NCBI GenBank assembly: GCA_037145635.1
Contig: JBBCXB010000008.1
Coordinates: 1 to 64,000, forward strand
Direction of reading: 5' to 3'
Length of the DNA stretch: 64,000 bases
Source of the DNA: JAATFS01 sp037145635
GTDB lineage: Bacteria > Pseudomonadota > Gammaproteobacteria > Xanthomonadales > Xanthomonadaceae
Shown here: one piece after another, positions 35,133-43,706 of the stretch
Layout of the letters: each line of letters opens with the position of its first letter
Numbering within the stretch: the stretch's first letter is position 1
Made by a program: the position numbers and the translations under genes
The notes under the pieces: generated by a model
The model's input: the letters and a program-made list of their open reading frames with translations, nothing else
Database searches by the model: none
Told to the model about the DNA's origin: nothing

Positions 35133-35465
35133 GCCGGCCAGCACCCCGGCGGTGTCGGCCAGCGCATCGAACACGTCGGCCGAACGGTCCACGGTGAACG
35201 CGCCCTGCGCGAACTCGATGGCCACGCCCAGCAGCACCAGGCCGACCATCGCCCGCGCGACCGCGGCGCGGCCGGCGAACAGCTGCACCGCGGCCCACGA
35301 CAGCAGGAAATAGGCCAGGAAGTGCTCGATCTTGTCGCCGCCGGACGGCACCGACGGCAGGTCCGCCGCCGGCGCCAGGCAGACCGCCACCACCGCCACG
35401 ATCGCCGCCAGCCACAGCGCCAGCCACAGGCCCGGCCGCTGCAGCGGCCTCAGGCCGCGGTTCAC
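35043..35465 (-). CDS. VanZ-family small membrane protein
   Basis: 140-residue protein with about four hydrophobic helices and the VanZ-like segments GGDKIEHFLAYFLLSWAAVQ and GVAIEFAQ followed by RSADVFDALADTAGVLAG. The GTG start at 35465 overlaps the stop of the upstream methyltransferase-like gene by four bases (GTGA), so translation is coupled. Its 3' end overlaps the convergent serine hydrolase gene by 90 bases. VanZ itself lowers teicoplanin sensitivity by an unknown route; this homologue has no assigned function. Confidence 0.8.
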   Translation of the reverse strand: MNRGLRPLQRPGLWLALWLAAIVAVVAVCLAPAADLPSVPSGGDKIEHFLAYFLLSWAAVQLFAGRAAVARAMVGLVLLGVAIEFAQGAFTVDRSADVFDALADTAGVLAGLALLPTPLRGVLQRVDGWLFARGRTPGRG

Positions 35466-36646
35466 AGCCGCCACGTCAGGTCGCCCACCAGGAACGCCGG
35501 GGCGAAATCGACATCGCGCGAGAAACCCATCACCTGGAAACGCTCGCCCATCTCGCTGGGCAGGGTCAGCCGCTTGACCTGCTCGCGCAACTTGACCCGG
35601 CCGACCTCGTCGGTGCGGGTGTCGGCGGTCTGCAGCAGCGCGTCCAGGCCGTTGCCGAGCAGGAAGCTGGCCTGGGTGCAGTAGCCCGCCAGGTCGAAGC
35701 CGGCGCCGGTGCCGGCCTCGGCCAGCGCGGTGAAGTCCACCGACGCGGTCAGGTCCTGCAGGCCCGGCCAGCGGTAGAAGTCGTTGTGCACGCGGTGACG
35801 GTAGAAGGCGCGCAGCGTGCCCTGCTCGCGCTGCGCCTGGTAGTACTCGCCACGCGGGTAGCCGTAGTCCACGAACAGCATCGCGCCGCGCTGCAGGCCG
35901 CCGGCCACCGCCTGGATCCAGTACGGCAGCTGCGGCAGCAGCTCCGAACGGTAGCCCTCGGCGAACGGCCGCTCCAGGTAGCGCTCGACATGCCGCACCG
36001 CCGCCGCCAGCAGCGCATCGGCCGGCTGCTCGCCGCGCGCGAACGCGCCCTGCGCGTCCAGCACCACGGTCTCCTCGACCACCTGTCCGTCGCGCACGCC
36101 GAAGCGCGGCGTCGGCAGCGCATCGATCACCTCGTTGGCGAACACCACGCCGTCCCAGTCGTCGGGGAACGGTCCGTCGATCCATTCCACCAGGTCGAAC
36201 ACCGGCGGGATCAGCAGCTTGCCCAGCCGCTCGCGCTGGCGCTCGCGCAGGTCCGCGCTCGGCTCCAGGATCGCGTAGCGCTCGGGCAGCGCATCCAGCT
36301 CCAGCAGCCGCTTGAGCATCACCTCGGCGAACGCGCCGCTGCCGCCGCCCAGTTCCAGCACGCGCGCCTGCGGACCGAGCTGCTGCAGCACCGGCGCCAA
36401 TGCCCCGGCCACGGTAGCGGCGAACAGCGGCCCGAGCTCGGGGGCGGTGACGAAATCGCCGGCCTCGCCGAACTTGCTGGCGCCGGCGCTGTAGTAGCCC
36501 CAGCCCGGCGCGTACAGCGCCAGCTCCATGAAGCGCGAGAACGGAATGGCGCCGGCGGCGGCGGCGATCTCGCCGCGCAGGTGCGCGGCCAGCTGCTCGC
36601 TGTGGGCGAGCGCCTCGGGGTCGGGCGCGGGGAGATCGGCGTGCAT
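35462..36646 (-). CDS. MidA/NDUFAF7-family SAM-dependent methyltransferase
   Basis: 394-residue protein of the DUF185 family. The start at 36646 (MHADLPAPDPEALAHSEQ) matches the usual N-terminus; the frame is open a little further. Visible motifs are PFSRFMELALYAPGWGYYSAG, the SAM-binding ELGGGSGAFAEVML, FANEVIDALPTPRF, and FVDYGYPRGEYYQ. Mitochondrial homologues methylate an arginine of a complex I subunit, and bacterial substrates are not established. Divergent from the pteridine-reductase-like gene and coupled to the VanZ gene. Confidence 0.88.
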   Translation of the reverse strand: MHADLPAPDPEALAHSEQLAAHLRGEIAAAAGAIPFSRFMELALYAPGWGYYSAGASKFGEAGDFVTAPELGPLFAATVAGALAPVLQQLGPQARVLELGGGSGAFAEVMLKRLLELDALPERYAILEPSADLRERQRERLGKLLIPPVFDLVEWIDGPFPDDWDGVVFANEVIDALPTPRFGVRDGQVVEETVVLDAQGAFARGEQPADALLAAAVRHVERYLERPFAEGYRSELLPQLPYWIQAVAGGLQRGAMLFVDYGYPRGEYYQAQREQGTLRAFYRHRVHNDFYRWPGLQDLTASVDFTALAEAGTGAGFDLAGYCTQASFLLGNGLDALLQTADTRTDEVGRVKLREQVKRLTLPSEMGERFQVMGFSRDVDFAPAFLVGDLTWRL

Positions 36647-36711
36647 GGCAGGATCGCAGCGTGGACAATGCACAGCATAGCCGAGCGATCCGAGACCGGC
36701 GGGAAGGCCAG

Positions 36712-37449
36712 ATGAAAGCATCCTCCAAGGTGGCCCTGGTCACCGGCGGCGCGCGCCGCATCGGCGCGGCCATCGCCCGCCATCTGCATGCCCACGGCTA
36801 TGCGGTGGCGCTGCACGCGCACCGCTCGGGCGAGGCCCTGGCCGCGACCGTCGCCGAACTGGAGGCGCAACGCCCCGGCAGCGCGCTCGCGCTGCACGCC
36901 GACCTGCGCGACACGGCCGCGCCGGCGGCGCTGGTGGCCGCCTGCCTGGCGCACTTCGGCCGGCTCGACGCCCTGGTCAACAACGCCTCCAATTTCTATC
37001 CCACGCCGTTGGACGAGGCCACGCCGGAGCAGTGGGACGAGCTGTTCGCGGTCAATGCGCGCGCGCCGTTCTTCCTGGCCCAGGCCGCCGCGCCGCACCT
37101 GCGCGAAGGCCGCGGCGCCATCGTCAACCTCACCGACCTGCACGCGCAGCAGCCGCTGCCGCTGCATCCGCTCTACGGCGCCGCCAAGAGCGCGCTGGAG
37201 ATGCTCACCCGCTCGCTGGCGCTGGAGCTGGCGCCGCAGGTGCGCGTCAACGCGGTCGCGCCCGGCGCCATCCTGTGGCCGGCGCAGGGCAAGGACGAGG
37301 CGGCGCGCCAGGCGCTGCTGGCGCGCACGCCGCTGGCACGCACCGGCACGCCCGAGGAAGTGGCCGCCAGCGTGCGCTGGCTGCTCGACGAGGCCGGCTT
37401 CGTCACCGGCCACGTCCTGCGCCTGGACGGCGGGCGCACGCTGACCTAG
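36712..37449 (+). CDS. Short-chain dehydrogenase, pteridine reductase (FolM-like)
   Basis: 245-residue NAD(P)H-dependent reductase. TGGARRIG at the N-terminus is the FolM/PTR1 form of the cofactor motif, NNASNFYPTPL follows, and in the catalytic site the usual SDR serine is replaced by Asp (NLTDLHAQ) before YGAAK, as in pteridine reductases. It probably reduces dihydromonapterin or dihydrobiopterin-type substrates. A GGAAGG site precedes the ATG at 36712; an upstream in-frame GTG would add 17 residues. The convergent neighbour is folK, fitting a pterin/folate theme. Confidence 0.87.
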   Translation: MKASSKVALVTGGARRIGAAIARHLHAHGYAVALHAHRSGEALAATVAELEAQRPGSALALHADLRDTAAPAALVAACLAHFGRLDALVNNASNFYPTPLDEATPEQWDELFAVNARAPFFLAQAAAPHLREGRGAIVNLTDLHAQQPLPLHPLYGAAKSALEMLTRSLALELAPQVRVNAVAPGAILWPAQGKDEAARQALLARTPLARTGTPEEVAASVRWLLDEAGFVTGHVLRLDGGRTLT

Positions 37450-37477
37450 GGCCGGCCGCGCCTGCCTCGACCGGGCG

Positions 37478-37978
37478 CTACACCGGCAGCGCCGGCGCCA
37501 GCGCCACGACCTCGAAGTGCGCGTCGTGCTGCGGGTGCGCCTGCCACAACTGCGCCAGCGTGAGGCCGCTGACCGGGTCGACGAACGCCGGGGCGATGTC
37601 GGCCAGCGGCTTGAGCACGAACGCATGCCGCAGCTCGGGCCGCGGGATGCGCAGGTGGCCCGGCCCTTCGACGATGCGGTCGCCGTAGAACACCACGTCC
37701 ACGTCCAGGGTGCGGTCGCTGAAGCGCGGCCCGCTGCGGTCGCGGCCGTGGCGGTCCTCCAGTTCGTGCAGCCAGCGGTCCAGCGCCTGCAGCGGCAGCT
37801 CGGTGTGCAGCAGCACGCCGTTGTTGAGGAAATCCGGCCCGTCGAAGCCGACCGCGGGCGTGAGGTACGCATCCGACACCACGATCGCGCCGAACTGCGC
37901 GCGCAGCGCGTCCACGGCCAGGCGCAGGTAGTGGCGGGGCTGGAGGTTGCTGCCCAGGCTGAGGAGCACGGTGGTCAT
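37478..37978 (-). CDS. folK: 6-hydroxymethyl-7,8-dihydropterin pyrophosphokinase
   Basis: 166-residue folate-biosynthesis enzyme transferring pyrophosphate from ATP to hydroxymethyldihydropterin. The start MTTVLLSLGSNL is the family's standard N-terminus (the frame is open upstream). Motifs: SLGSNL, GPDFLNN, LHELEDRHGRDRSGPRFSDR (two halves of the substrate and ATP sites), TLDVDVVFYGD and the IPRPELRHAFVLKPLADIAP C-terminal signature. Full length. Convergent with the pteridine reductase-like gene. Confidence 0.95.
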   Translation of the reverse strand: MTTVLLSLGSNLQPRHYLRLAVDALRAQFGAIVVSDAYLTPAVGFDGPDFLNNGVLLHTELPLQALDRWLHELEDRHGRDRSGPRFSDRTLDVDVVFYGDRIVEGPGHLRIPRPELRHAFVLKPLADIAPAFVDPVSGLTLAQLWQAHPQHDAHFEVVALAPALPV

Positions 37979-38058
37979 GCAATATTCGCGCATGCGGCCC
38001 GGCCCAGCGTCAACTCCCGGGCATCGCGCGCGCGGCGCTCGCCCCTGCGTGCAGAGCC

Positions 38059-38133
38059 GTGGAACCTCCTGCGCCGGCGTCCTCACAGGTCCCGCCTGCG
38101 GTGACGCTGCGACGCAGGGACCCGAGGTTCCAC
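38059..38133. other. 75-bp inverted repeat upstream of the Anbu gene
   Basis: GTGGAACCTC (38059-38068) and GAGGTTCCAC (38124-38133) are perfectly complementary, with smaller hairpin potential between (caggtcccgcctg). It lies between divergent folK and the Anbu gene. No T-run follows on either strand. It could be an RNA hairpin, a regulator site or a decayed mobile repeat. Confidence 0.5.
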
Positions 38134-38234
38134 GCGCGCAGGCGGCCACCAGCGGCCGGTCCCGCCCGCCGCCCGCCCTAGCCAAGCCCGGAGGGGGCGC
38201 ATAGAATCGGACGGCACAGTCACACGGCAGCCCA

Positions 38235-39074
38235 ATGACTTATTGCGTCGGTATCGAAGTGGACGAAGGCCTGGTCTTCGCCGCAGACACACGCACCAAC
38301 GCCTCGCTGGACGACGTCCGGGTCCACCGCAAGCTGCATGTGTTCGAGTATCCCGGCGAAGCGGTGTTCGCCCTGATGTCGGCCGGCAACCTGGCCACCA
38401 CCCAGCTGGCGATCTCCAAGCTGCAGCGCGACGTCGAGGACCAGGCGCCGCGCAACCTGCGCAGCTTCCGCCACCTGTTCGAGGTGGCCGAGTACGTGGG
38501 CGAGGTGCTGGTCTCCAGCCAGGTCCACACCGGCAACCAGCCGCACAACCAGGGCATCAGCACGCAGGCCACGCTGATCCTCGGCGGCCAGATCGCCGGC
38601 GAGCGCCCCGGCCTGTACATGGTCTACCCGCTCGGCAACGCGATCGCCTCCTCGCCGGAGACGCCGTACATGCAGATCGGCGAGTCCAAGTACGGCAAGC
38701 CGATCCTGGACCGCATCGTGCGCCCGGAGATGAAGCTGGAGGACGCCGCACGCACCGCGATGGTGTCGCTGGATTCCACGATCCGCTCCAACCTGTCGGT
38801 CGGCATGCCGATCGACATGGCGCTGATCCGCACCAACGACCTGCGCATCACCGAGCGCATGCGGCTGGAGGCCGACACGCCGCTGTACGCCGAGATCCAC
38901 GACACCTGGTCGCGCAAGCTGGAGAACGCGGTGCGTACGCTGCCGCGCTTCCCGTGGGAGCCGGCGCTGGGCGACGGCGAGGCCGATCCCGCCGTGCGCG
39001 AGCCGCTGCCGCCCCTGCCGCCGCGCCGGGCGGCGGTGCGCCGCGACCCGGAAGGCCAGTCCTCCCAGCAGTAG
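38235..39074 (+). CDS. Proteasome-type peptidase, Anbu family
   Basis: 279-residue Ntn-hydrolase-fold protein. It begins MTYCVGIEVDEGLVFAADTRTN, so removal of Met would expose Thr2 as the N-terminal nucleophile, as in proteasome beta subunits. HLFEVAEYVGE, QATLILGGQIAGERPGLYMVYPLGNAI and the long DSTIRSNLSVGMPIDMALI region fit Anbu/BPH (bacterial proteasome homologue). Anbu genes are usually clustered with ATP-grasp, alpha-E and transglutaminase-like genes; none is present here. The Arg/Pro-rich tail (about 250-279) looks disordered. A TAGAAT -10-like box is at 38202. No ribosome-binding site is visible. Confidence 0.88.
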   Translation: MTYCVGIEVDEGLVFAADTRTNASLDDVRVHRKLHVFEYPGEAVFALMSAGNLATTQLAISKLQRDVEDQAPRNLRSFRHLFEVAEYVGEVLVSSQVHTGNQPHNQGISTQATLILGGQIAGERPGLYMVYPLGNAIASSPETPYMQIGESKYGKPILDRIVRPEMKLEDAARTAMVSLDSTIRSNLSVGMPIDMALIRTNDLRITERMRLEADTPLYAEIHDTWSRKLENAVRTLPRFPWEPALGDGEADPAVREPLPPLPPRRAAVRRDPEGQSSQQ

Positions 39075-39107
39075 TCCGGCCGCGGGCGGAAGCCGCCCGC
39101 GCCAGGG

Positions 39108-40622
39108 TCAGGCCCGCGCCTCGAACGCGTGCGCCACCGCGCGGAACACCCGCCGCATCTCCAGCGGCTTGCGCAGCACGTGCACCGGAATGTCCGACGG
39201 GAAGTGCTCGCGCTGCAGCGGCGTGCCCACGTCCTCCAGCACGATCGCCGGCCCGTCGTAGCCCAGCTCCTGCATGCTCAGCAGCAGGCTCACCGCCGAC
39301 AGCAGGATGATGTCGCTGTCGATGATGATCAGGTCGGGCAGGCCGTGCTGGCGGACCGCCTGCAACGCCGCCGCGCCGTCGGCCGCCAGTTCCGGGTGGT
39401 AGCCCTGGCTGGACAACGCGTTGCCCAGCAGCGACAGCCGGGTGGCCTCGCCGTCGACCAGCAGGATGTGCTGGCCGTCGCCGAGCGCGAGCGGCAGCTC
39501 GTTGTCCGGCGCCGGCAGCGCGGTCGTGCTGCGCACCGGCAGCACCAGGTCGAACTGGGTGCCTTCGCCCACGCGGCTGCTCACCTTGATGTGGCCGCCA
39601 TAGCTCTCGATGATGCGCTTGCACGAGATCAGGCCGAGCCCGGTGCCGTCGGACTTGGTGGTGAAGAACGGGCTGAACAGCCGCGCCAGCGTCTCGGTGT
39701 CCATCCCCGAGCCGGTGTCGGCCACGCTCATCCGGATCTGGTCGCCCGCGTGGCGCTCGGCCGACAGCGTCAGCAGCCCGCCCGACGGCATCGCCTGGAT
39801 CGCGTTGAGGCCCAGGTTGAGCAGGCACTGCTGCAGCTCGGTGTAGTTGGCCTCGGTGACCAGGTCCTCGTCGTCGTTCACCTGCACCTGCAGCCGCACC
39901 CCGTCCGGCAGGCTGCTCTTGAGCAGCAGCTGCACGGCCTGGAACAGGCTGGCGACGGAGACCTGCTCGCGCGGCTTGTTGGAACCGCGCACGAACGACA
40001 GCATCGACTCGGCCATCTCGTGGCCGCGGCGGCCGCACTCGGCCACCACGTTGGCCAGCTGCCGCAGCTGCGGGTCGTCGCTGCGGCTGGTCAGCAGGTC
40101 CGGCACGATCAGCAGCGGCTGCAGGATGTTGCGCAGGTCGTGGCTCAGGCCGGCGGCCAGCATCGCCAGGCTCTCCAGCCGCTGCGCGCGCATCAGCTCG
40201 TTCTCCACGCGCTGGCGCTCGCTTTCCGAGCGCGCCTCGCGCACCGCGCGCGTCACGGCGCTCGGCAGGCGGGTCGGGTTGTGCTTGATGATGTAGTCGT
40301 TGGCGCCGTCCTGCAGCGCCTTCACCGCGGTCTCCTCGCCCATCGTGCCGGACACGAAGATGAAGGGCGTGGACGCACTGCCCTCGCGCACCACGCGCAG
40401 CGCCTGGTGCCCCGAGAAACCGGGCATGCTCAGGTCCGACAGCACGATGTCCGGCTGGAACATCTCCAGCGAGAGACGCAGCGATTCCTCGCTGTCGACC
40501 CGCTCGAAGCTGGCGGCGATGCCGGCCTCGACCAGTTGGTCGGACAGCAGTTCGGCGTCCTCCGGGGAATCCTCCACCAGAAGAATCTTCAGGGTTGCCA
40601 GGTTTGCCGGCTCATGCGCCAT
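39108..40622 (-). CDS. Hybrid sensor kinase: receiver - HisKA - HATPase - receiver
   Basis: 504-residue soluble kinase with no membrane segment. Order: N-terminal receiver (about 10-130; VEDSPEDAELL, phosphoacceptor Asp in VLSDLSMPG, VSGTMGEE, and a conserved Lys in IIKHNP); HisKA with His in GLSHDLRNIL; HATPase with NLGLNAIQAMP, VADTGSGMD and FFTTKSDGTGLGL; then a C-terminal receiver (LLVDGEATR, IIIDSD, LRKPLEM) that looks diverged. A kinase whose input is a receiver is usually driven by an upstream kinase, here the products of the next two genes. It starts three bases after the small receiver gene. Confidence 0.88.
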   Translation of the reverse strand: MAHEPANLATLKILLVEDSPEDAELLSDQLVEAGIAASFERVDSEESLRLSLEMFQPDIVLSDLSMPGFSGHQALRVVREGSASTPFIFVSGTMGEETAVKALQDGANDYIIKHNPTRLPSAVTRAVREARSESERQRVENELMRAQRLESLAMLAAGLSHDLRNILQPLLIVPDLLTSRSDDPQLRQLANVVAECGRRGHEMAESMLSFVRGSNKPREQVSVASLFQAVQLLLKSSLPDGVRLQVQVNDDEDLVTEANYTELQQCLLNLGLNAIQAMPSGGLLTLSAERHAGDQIRMSVADTGSGMDTETLARLFSPFFTTKSDGTGLGLISCKRIIESYGGHIKVSSRVGEGTQFDLVLPVRSTTALPAPDNELPLALGDGQHILLVDGEATRLSLLGNALSSQGYHPELAADGAAALQAVRQHGLPDLIIIDSDIILLSAVSLLLSMQELGYDGPAIVLEDVGTPLQREHFPSDIPVHVLRKPLEMRRVFRAVAHAFEARA

Positions 40623-40625
40623 GGA

Positions 40626-41066
40626 TCAGTCCAGCTCCGGCGCCTGGTTGATGACGGCCCAGAACGTGCCCAGGGTCTTCACCGCGTTGAAGAACTGGTC
40701 GACATCGACCGGCTTGACCACGTAGGCATTGACGCCCAGGTCCCAGCTGCGGGCCAGGTCGCTCTCCTCGCGCGAGGACGACAGGATCACCACCGGCAGG
40801 CGCTTGAGCGCCTCGTCGGTGCGGATCTGCTTGAGCACTTCCAGCCCGTCCAGGCGCGGCATCTTGATGTCGAGCAGCAGCACCGCCGGCAGACCTTCCT
40901 CGCGATCGGCGAAGGCGCCGCGGCGCAGCAGGTAGTCCATGGCCTCGACGCCGTCCTCCACGTGCACGATCGGATTGGCGAGGCGGGCGTCACGGAGCGC
41001 ATCGACGGCCATTTCCGCATCGGCGGGGCTGTCTTCTGCCAGGAGGATGGTACGGATGGCGGTCAT
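40626..41066 (-). CDS. Single-domain response regulator (Rcp1-like)
   Basis: 146-residue stand-alone receiver with no output domain. LLAEDSPADAEMA, the phosphoacceptor Asp in LLLDIKMPRLDG, the conserved Ser in ILSSSREE and Lys in VVKPVD are all present, and the insert between strands is typical of the Rcp1 type. Its ATG overlaps the stop of the upstream kinase by four bases (ATGA), so the two are made together. It probably relays phosphate from that kinase, possibly to the hybrid kinase downstream. Confidence 0.9.
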   Translation of the reverse strand: MTAIRTILLAEDSPADAEMAVDALRDARLANPIVHVEDGVEAMDYLLRRGAFADREEGLPAVLLLDIKMPRLDGLEVLKQIRTDEALKRLPVVILSSSREESDLARSWDLGVNAYVVKPVDVDQFFNAVKTLGTFWAVINQAPELD

Positions 41067-42871
41067 GTCAGGGACTCGGAGGTGGGCGTTTCAAGCGCCG
41101 TGGGGAGTACGAAGTGGAAGGTGGCGCCCTGGTCCACGGCGCCTTCGGCCCAGACACGCCCCCCGTGCCGGGTGAGCACGCGCCGCACGCTGGCCAGCCC
41201 GATGCCCGTGCCCGGGTACTCGCTGGCCTTGTGCAGACGCTGGAACACGCCGAACAGCTTGCCGGCATAGTCCATGTCGAATCCTGCGCCGTTGTCGCGC
41301 ACGTAGAAGTGGTGGCTGCCGTCGGGCAGCATCTCGTAGCCGATCTCGACCCGCGCCAGCTCGCGGCGGGCGCTGTACTTGACCGCATTGCCCATCAGGT
41401 TCATCCACAGCTGCCGCATCATGTTCTCGTCGGCGATCAGGATCGGCAGCGGCGCGATGTGCCATTCGACGCGATGGCCGGTGCCTTCGCTCTGCACGTT
41501 GGCATCGAGGATCGAGCGGCTCTCGGCCACCAGCGACTGCATGTCCACCGCCTGCACGCGCAGCGCGCTGCGGCCCAGGCGCGAGTACACCAGCAGGTCG
41601 TCGATCAGCGAGGCCATGCGCCGCGCCGAACTGCTGATCACCTCCATGTAGTGGTGGGACTTCTCGTCGGCGGCGTCGCCCAGGTGGCGCACCAGCTTGT
41701 CCGAGAAGCCGGCGATGTGGCGCAGCGGCGCGCGCAGGTCGTGCGAGACCGAGTAGCTGAAGGCCTCCAGTTCGCGGTTGACCTCCGACACCTGCTCGAC
41801 CTTGCCCTCGAGCTGGCGGTTGAGCTCCTGAATGCGCTGCTGGGCGGCCTTCTGCAGGCTGATGTCGCTCACCGTCATCAGCACCACTTCGTCGTCGATG
41901 TCGGGCAGCGGCATGCGGCGCGCATTGATCAGCATGACCCGCGAGATGCCGTCGGCGGCGCGCTGCTCGTGCTCGAAATCCCACAGCTCGCGGCCGCGCA
42001 GCAGCACGTCGGACAGGCGCTGGTGGATCAGCGCGTCGTCCCAGACGCCGCCGCCGATCTCCTTCAGCGCGCGCGCCTGGTTGCCGTCGTCCTCCAGCCC
42101 GTACAGCTCGGCGAAGGCCGGGTTGTGCAGCACGATGCGCTGCTGGTCGTCGAGCAGCACGATGGGTTCGCGAACGGTCTGCAGCACCGAGCTGGCGCGT
42201 GCGTTGGCCAGTGCGTAGTCCTTCTCGGCGACTAGGCGTCGGCGGATCTGCCGCTGTAATAGCCAGATCACGGTACCGAGCAGCAGCAGCTGCACTAGCA
42301 GCGCGCCCCAGCTCAGCGCGCTGTAGTGCTGGCGCTCGCGCGCGGCGATCGCGTTGCGCCGGGCCAGCAGCACGTCCTCGGCGCGCTGCAGGTCGCCGAT
42401 CAGCTCGCGGATCGGGTTGTTGGCGGTCATCTCCTCGATCAGCGCGCGGATGCGCTGCGGCTCGCGTTCCACGGCGATGCGCTCGGCCAGCAGCATGCGC
42501 CGTTCGATGGTGCTCTGGATGCGGCCGATGCGGACCTGCTGTTGCGCATTGTCGCGGGTCAGGTCGATCAGGCGCCGGATCGAGGCCTCGGCCTCGTTGC
42601 GTCCGTGTTGCATGCGATCCGCCAGGATCGGGCGCTCCAGCCCGTGCGAGCGCATCAGCGCCGCGGACTCGAGATCGCGCATCGATGCCTGCAGCCGCTG
42701 CGAGACTTCCTGCACGCTCTGGCTGTGCGAAACCCACATCGCGGCTTGGTTGGCGCTGGCGGCCATCTGCCGCAACAGCAGCGAAGGCACGACGACGATC
42801 AGGAACACCGCCAGTGCCAGTACCGGCAGGCGTAGGCGATCCCAGGCGTCTTCTTGTACCGGTGTTTGCAT
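41063..42871 (-). CDS. Membrane sensor histidine kinase with CHASE3-like and PAS domains
   Basis: 602-residue kinase. A membrane helix (LPVLALAVFLIVVVPSLLL) and a second one (ALSWGALLVQLLLLGTVIWLL) flank a helical periplasmic region of about 150 residues that resembles CHASE3. A PAS domain (VREPIVLLDDQQRIVLHNPAF), a short coiled coil (about ELNRQLEGKVEQVSEVNREL), HisKA with SYSVSHDLRAPLRHIAGFS, and HATPase (NLMGNAVKYS, DNGAGFD, GTGIGLA) follow. The ATG at 42871 places the helix near the N-terminus. There is an alternative at 42940, and neither has a ribosome-binding site. The signal sensed is unknown. An inverted repeat GTTCAGC/GCTGAAC lies upstream at 42963-43000. Confidence 0.88.
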   Translation of the reverse strand: MQTPVQEDAWDRLRLPVLALAVFLIVVVPSLLLRQMAASANQAAMWVSHSQSVQEVSQRLQASMRDLESAALMRSHGLERPILADRMQHGRNEAEASIRRLIDLTRDNAQQQVRIGRIQSTIERRMLLAERIAVEREPQRIRALIEEMTANNPIRELIGDLQRAEDVLLARRNAIAARERQHYSALSWGALLVQLLLLGTVIWLLQRQIRRRLVAEKDYALANARASSVLQTVREPIVLLDDQQRIVLHNPAFAELYGLEDDGNQARALKEIGGGVWDDALIHQRLSDVLLRGRELWDFEHEQRAADGISRVMLINARRMPLPDIDDEVVLMTVSDISLQKAAQQRIQELNRQLEGKVEQVSEVNRELEAFSYSVSHDLRAPLRHIAGFSDKLVRHLGDAADEKSHHYMEVISSSARRMASLIDDLLVYSRLGRSALRVQAVDMQSLVAESRSILDANVQSEGTGHRVEWHIAPLPILIADENMMRQLWMNLMGNAVKYSARRELARVEIGYEMLPDGSHHFYVRDNGAGFDMDYAGKLFGVFQRLHKASEYPGTGIGLASVRRVLTRHGGRVWAEGAVDQGATFHFVLPTALETPTSESLT

Positions 42872-43087
42872 CGGAGGTATCGGTTCCGCAGTGAGAGGCC
42901 GGAGGCCCGGGCAGGACGAGGGCGGGGCATTGTCCCGCATCGGTCGTAGACAAGAATTAATCGTTCAGCATTTTGTTGCACTCCCATGACATAGCTGAAC
43001 TTCGTTCATCATACGAGTGGACAGCATCAAAATTATGCAGTCTTCGACTCGTTCCGCTCGCCCCGCTGCGTTCCGGGGCGGGCCATG

Positions 43088-43116
43088 AAAAAGGCGCACC
43101 CCCGAAGGGGTGCGCC
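43088..43116 (-). terminator. Rho-independent terminator of the BON-domain gene
   Basis: On the minus strand GGCGCACCCC, a TTCG loop region and GGGGTGCGCC form a strong stem followed by TTTTTC. It lies 60 bases downstream of the BON gene stop. Confidence 0.9.
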
Positions 43117-43173
43117 CGGTGTGATCGTTTCGCCGCCTGCGTGTCCGCTGCGCGAACCGCGGGGCGGGAGGCC

Positions 43174-43557
43174 TCAGCGCTTGGCCTTGGCGCTGACGTT
43201 CAGCTGGCTCGCGTCGACGCTCTTGACGCCTTCGATGCGCTTGGCGACGGCCACAGCCTTGTCGTGCTCGGCCTGGGTCTTGACGGTACCCGACAGGGTC
43301 ACGACGCCGTTAACGGTCTCGACCTTCACTTCGGTCCCCGAGACGTGCTTCGTGGCCAGCAGGTCGGTCTTGACCTTGGTGGTGATCCAGCTGTCGGTCA
43401 CCGGCTTGTGCGACTCGCCCTTGTGCGAGTCCGCGTCCATGCCCTTGTGCTCGTTCATCGGCGGATCCGCGGCGAACGCCTGGCCGGCGCCCGCCAGCAG
43501 GCCGAGCGACAGCGAGGCGGCCAGGACGGTGCGGAACTTCGAGGTGCGATGATTCAT
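43174..43557 (-). CDS. BON-domain periplasmic protein (OsmY-like)
   Basis: 127-residue exported protein. A signal peptide ends GQAFAAD, a short His/Lys-rich linker follows (about 33-52), then one BON domain (DSWITTKVKTDLLATKHV, VETVNGVVTLSGTVKTQAEHDKAV, AKRIEGVKSVDASQLNV). BON domains bind membrane phospholipid, and OsmY has two of them and protects against envelope stress; here there is one. GGAGG precedes the start. Monocistronic, with its own terminator, divergent from the oxidoreductase gene. Confidence 0.9.
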   Translation of the reverse strand: MNHRTSKFRTVLAASLSLGLLAGAGQAFAADPPMNEHKGMDADSHKGESHKPVTDSWITTKVKTDLLATKHVSGTEVKVETVNGVVTLSGTVKTQAEHDKAVAVAKRIEGVKSVDASQLNVSAKAKR

Positions 43558-43706
43558 GGTGATTCCTCCCTTGGGTCTGTGCGGTCAGTCTGGGTGGGCG
43601 CCCGTGGAGTGCACGTGACCACTGGATGGAAAGGCCGTGAACCCTTCATCCGCCCATGCATGCAATAGGATGGCGTTTCCCGCTTTGTTGCAATGAACCG
43701 TTTCCA

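Noticed and set aside
42963..43116. Small RNA between the kinase and BON genes
   Set aside because: An inverted repeat and a hairpin are present, but on the plus strand the hairpin lacks a T-run and there is no clear promoter. The hairpin is better explained as the BON gene terminator.
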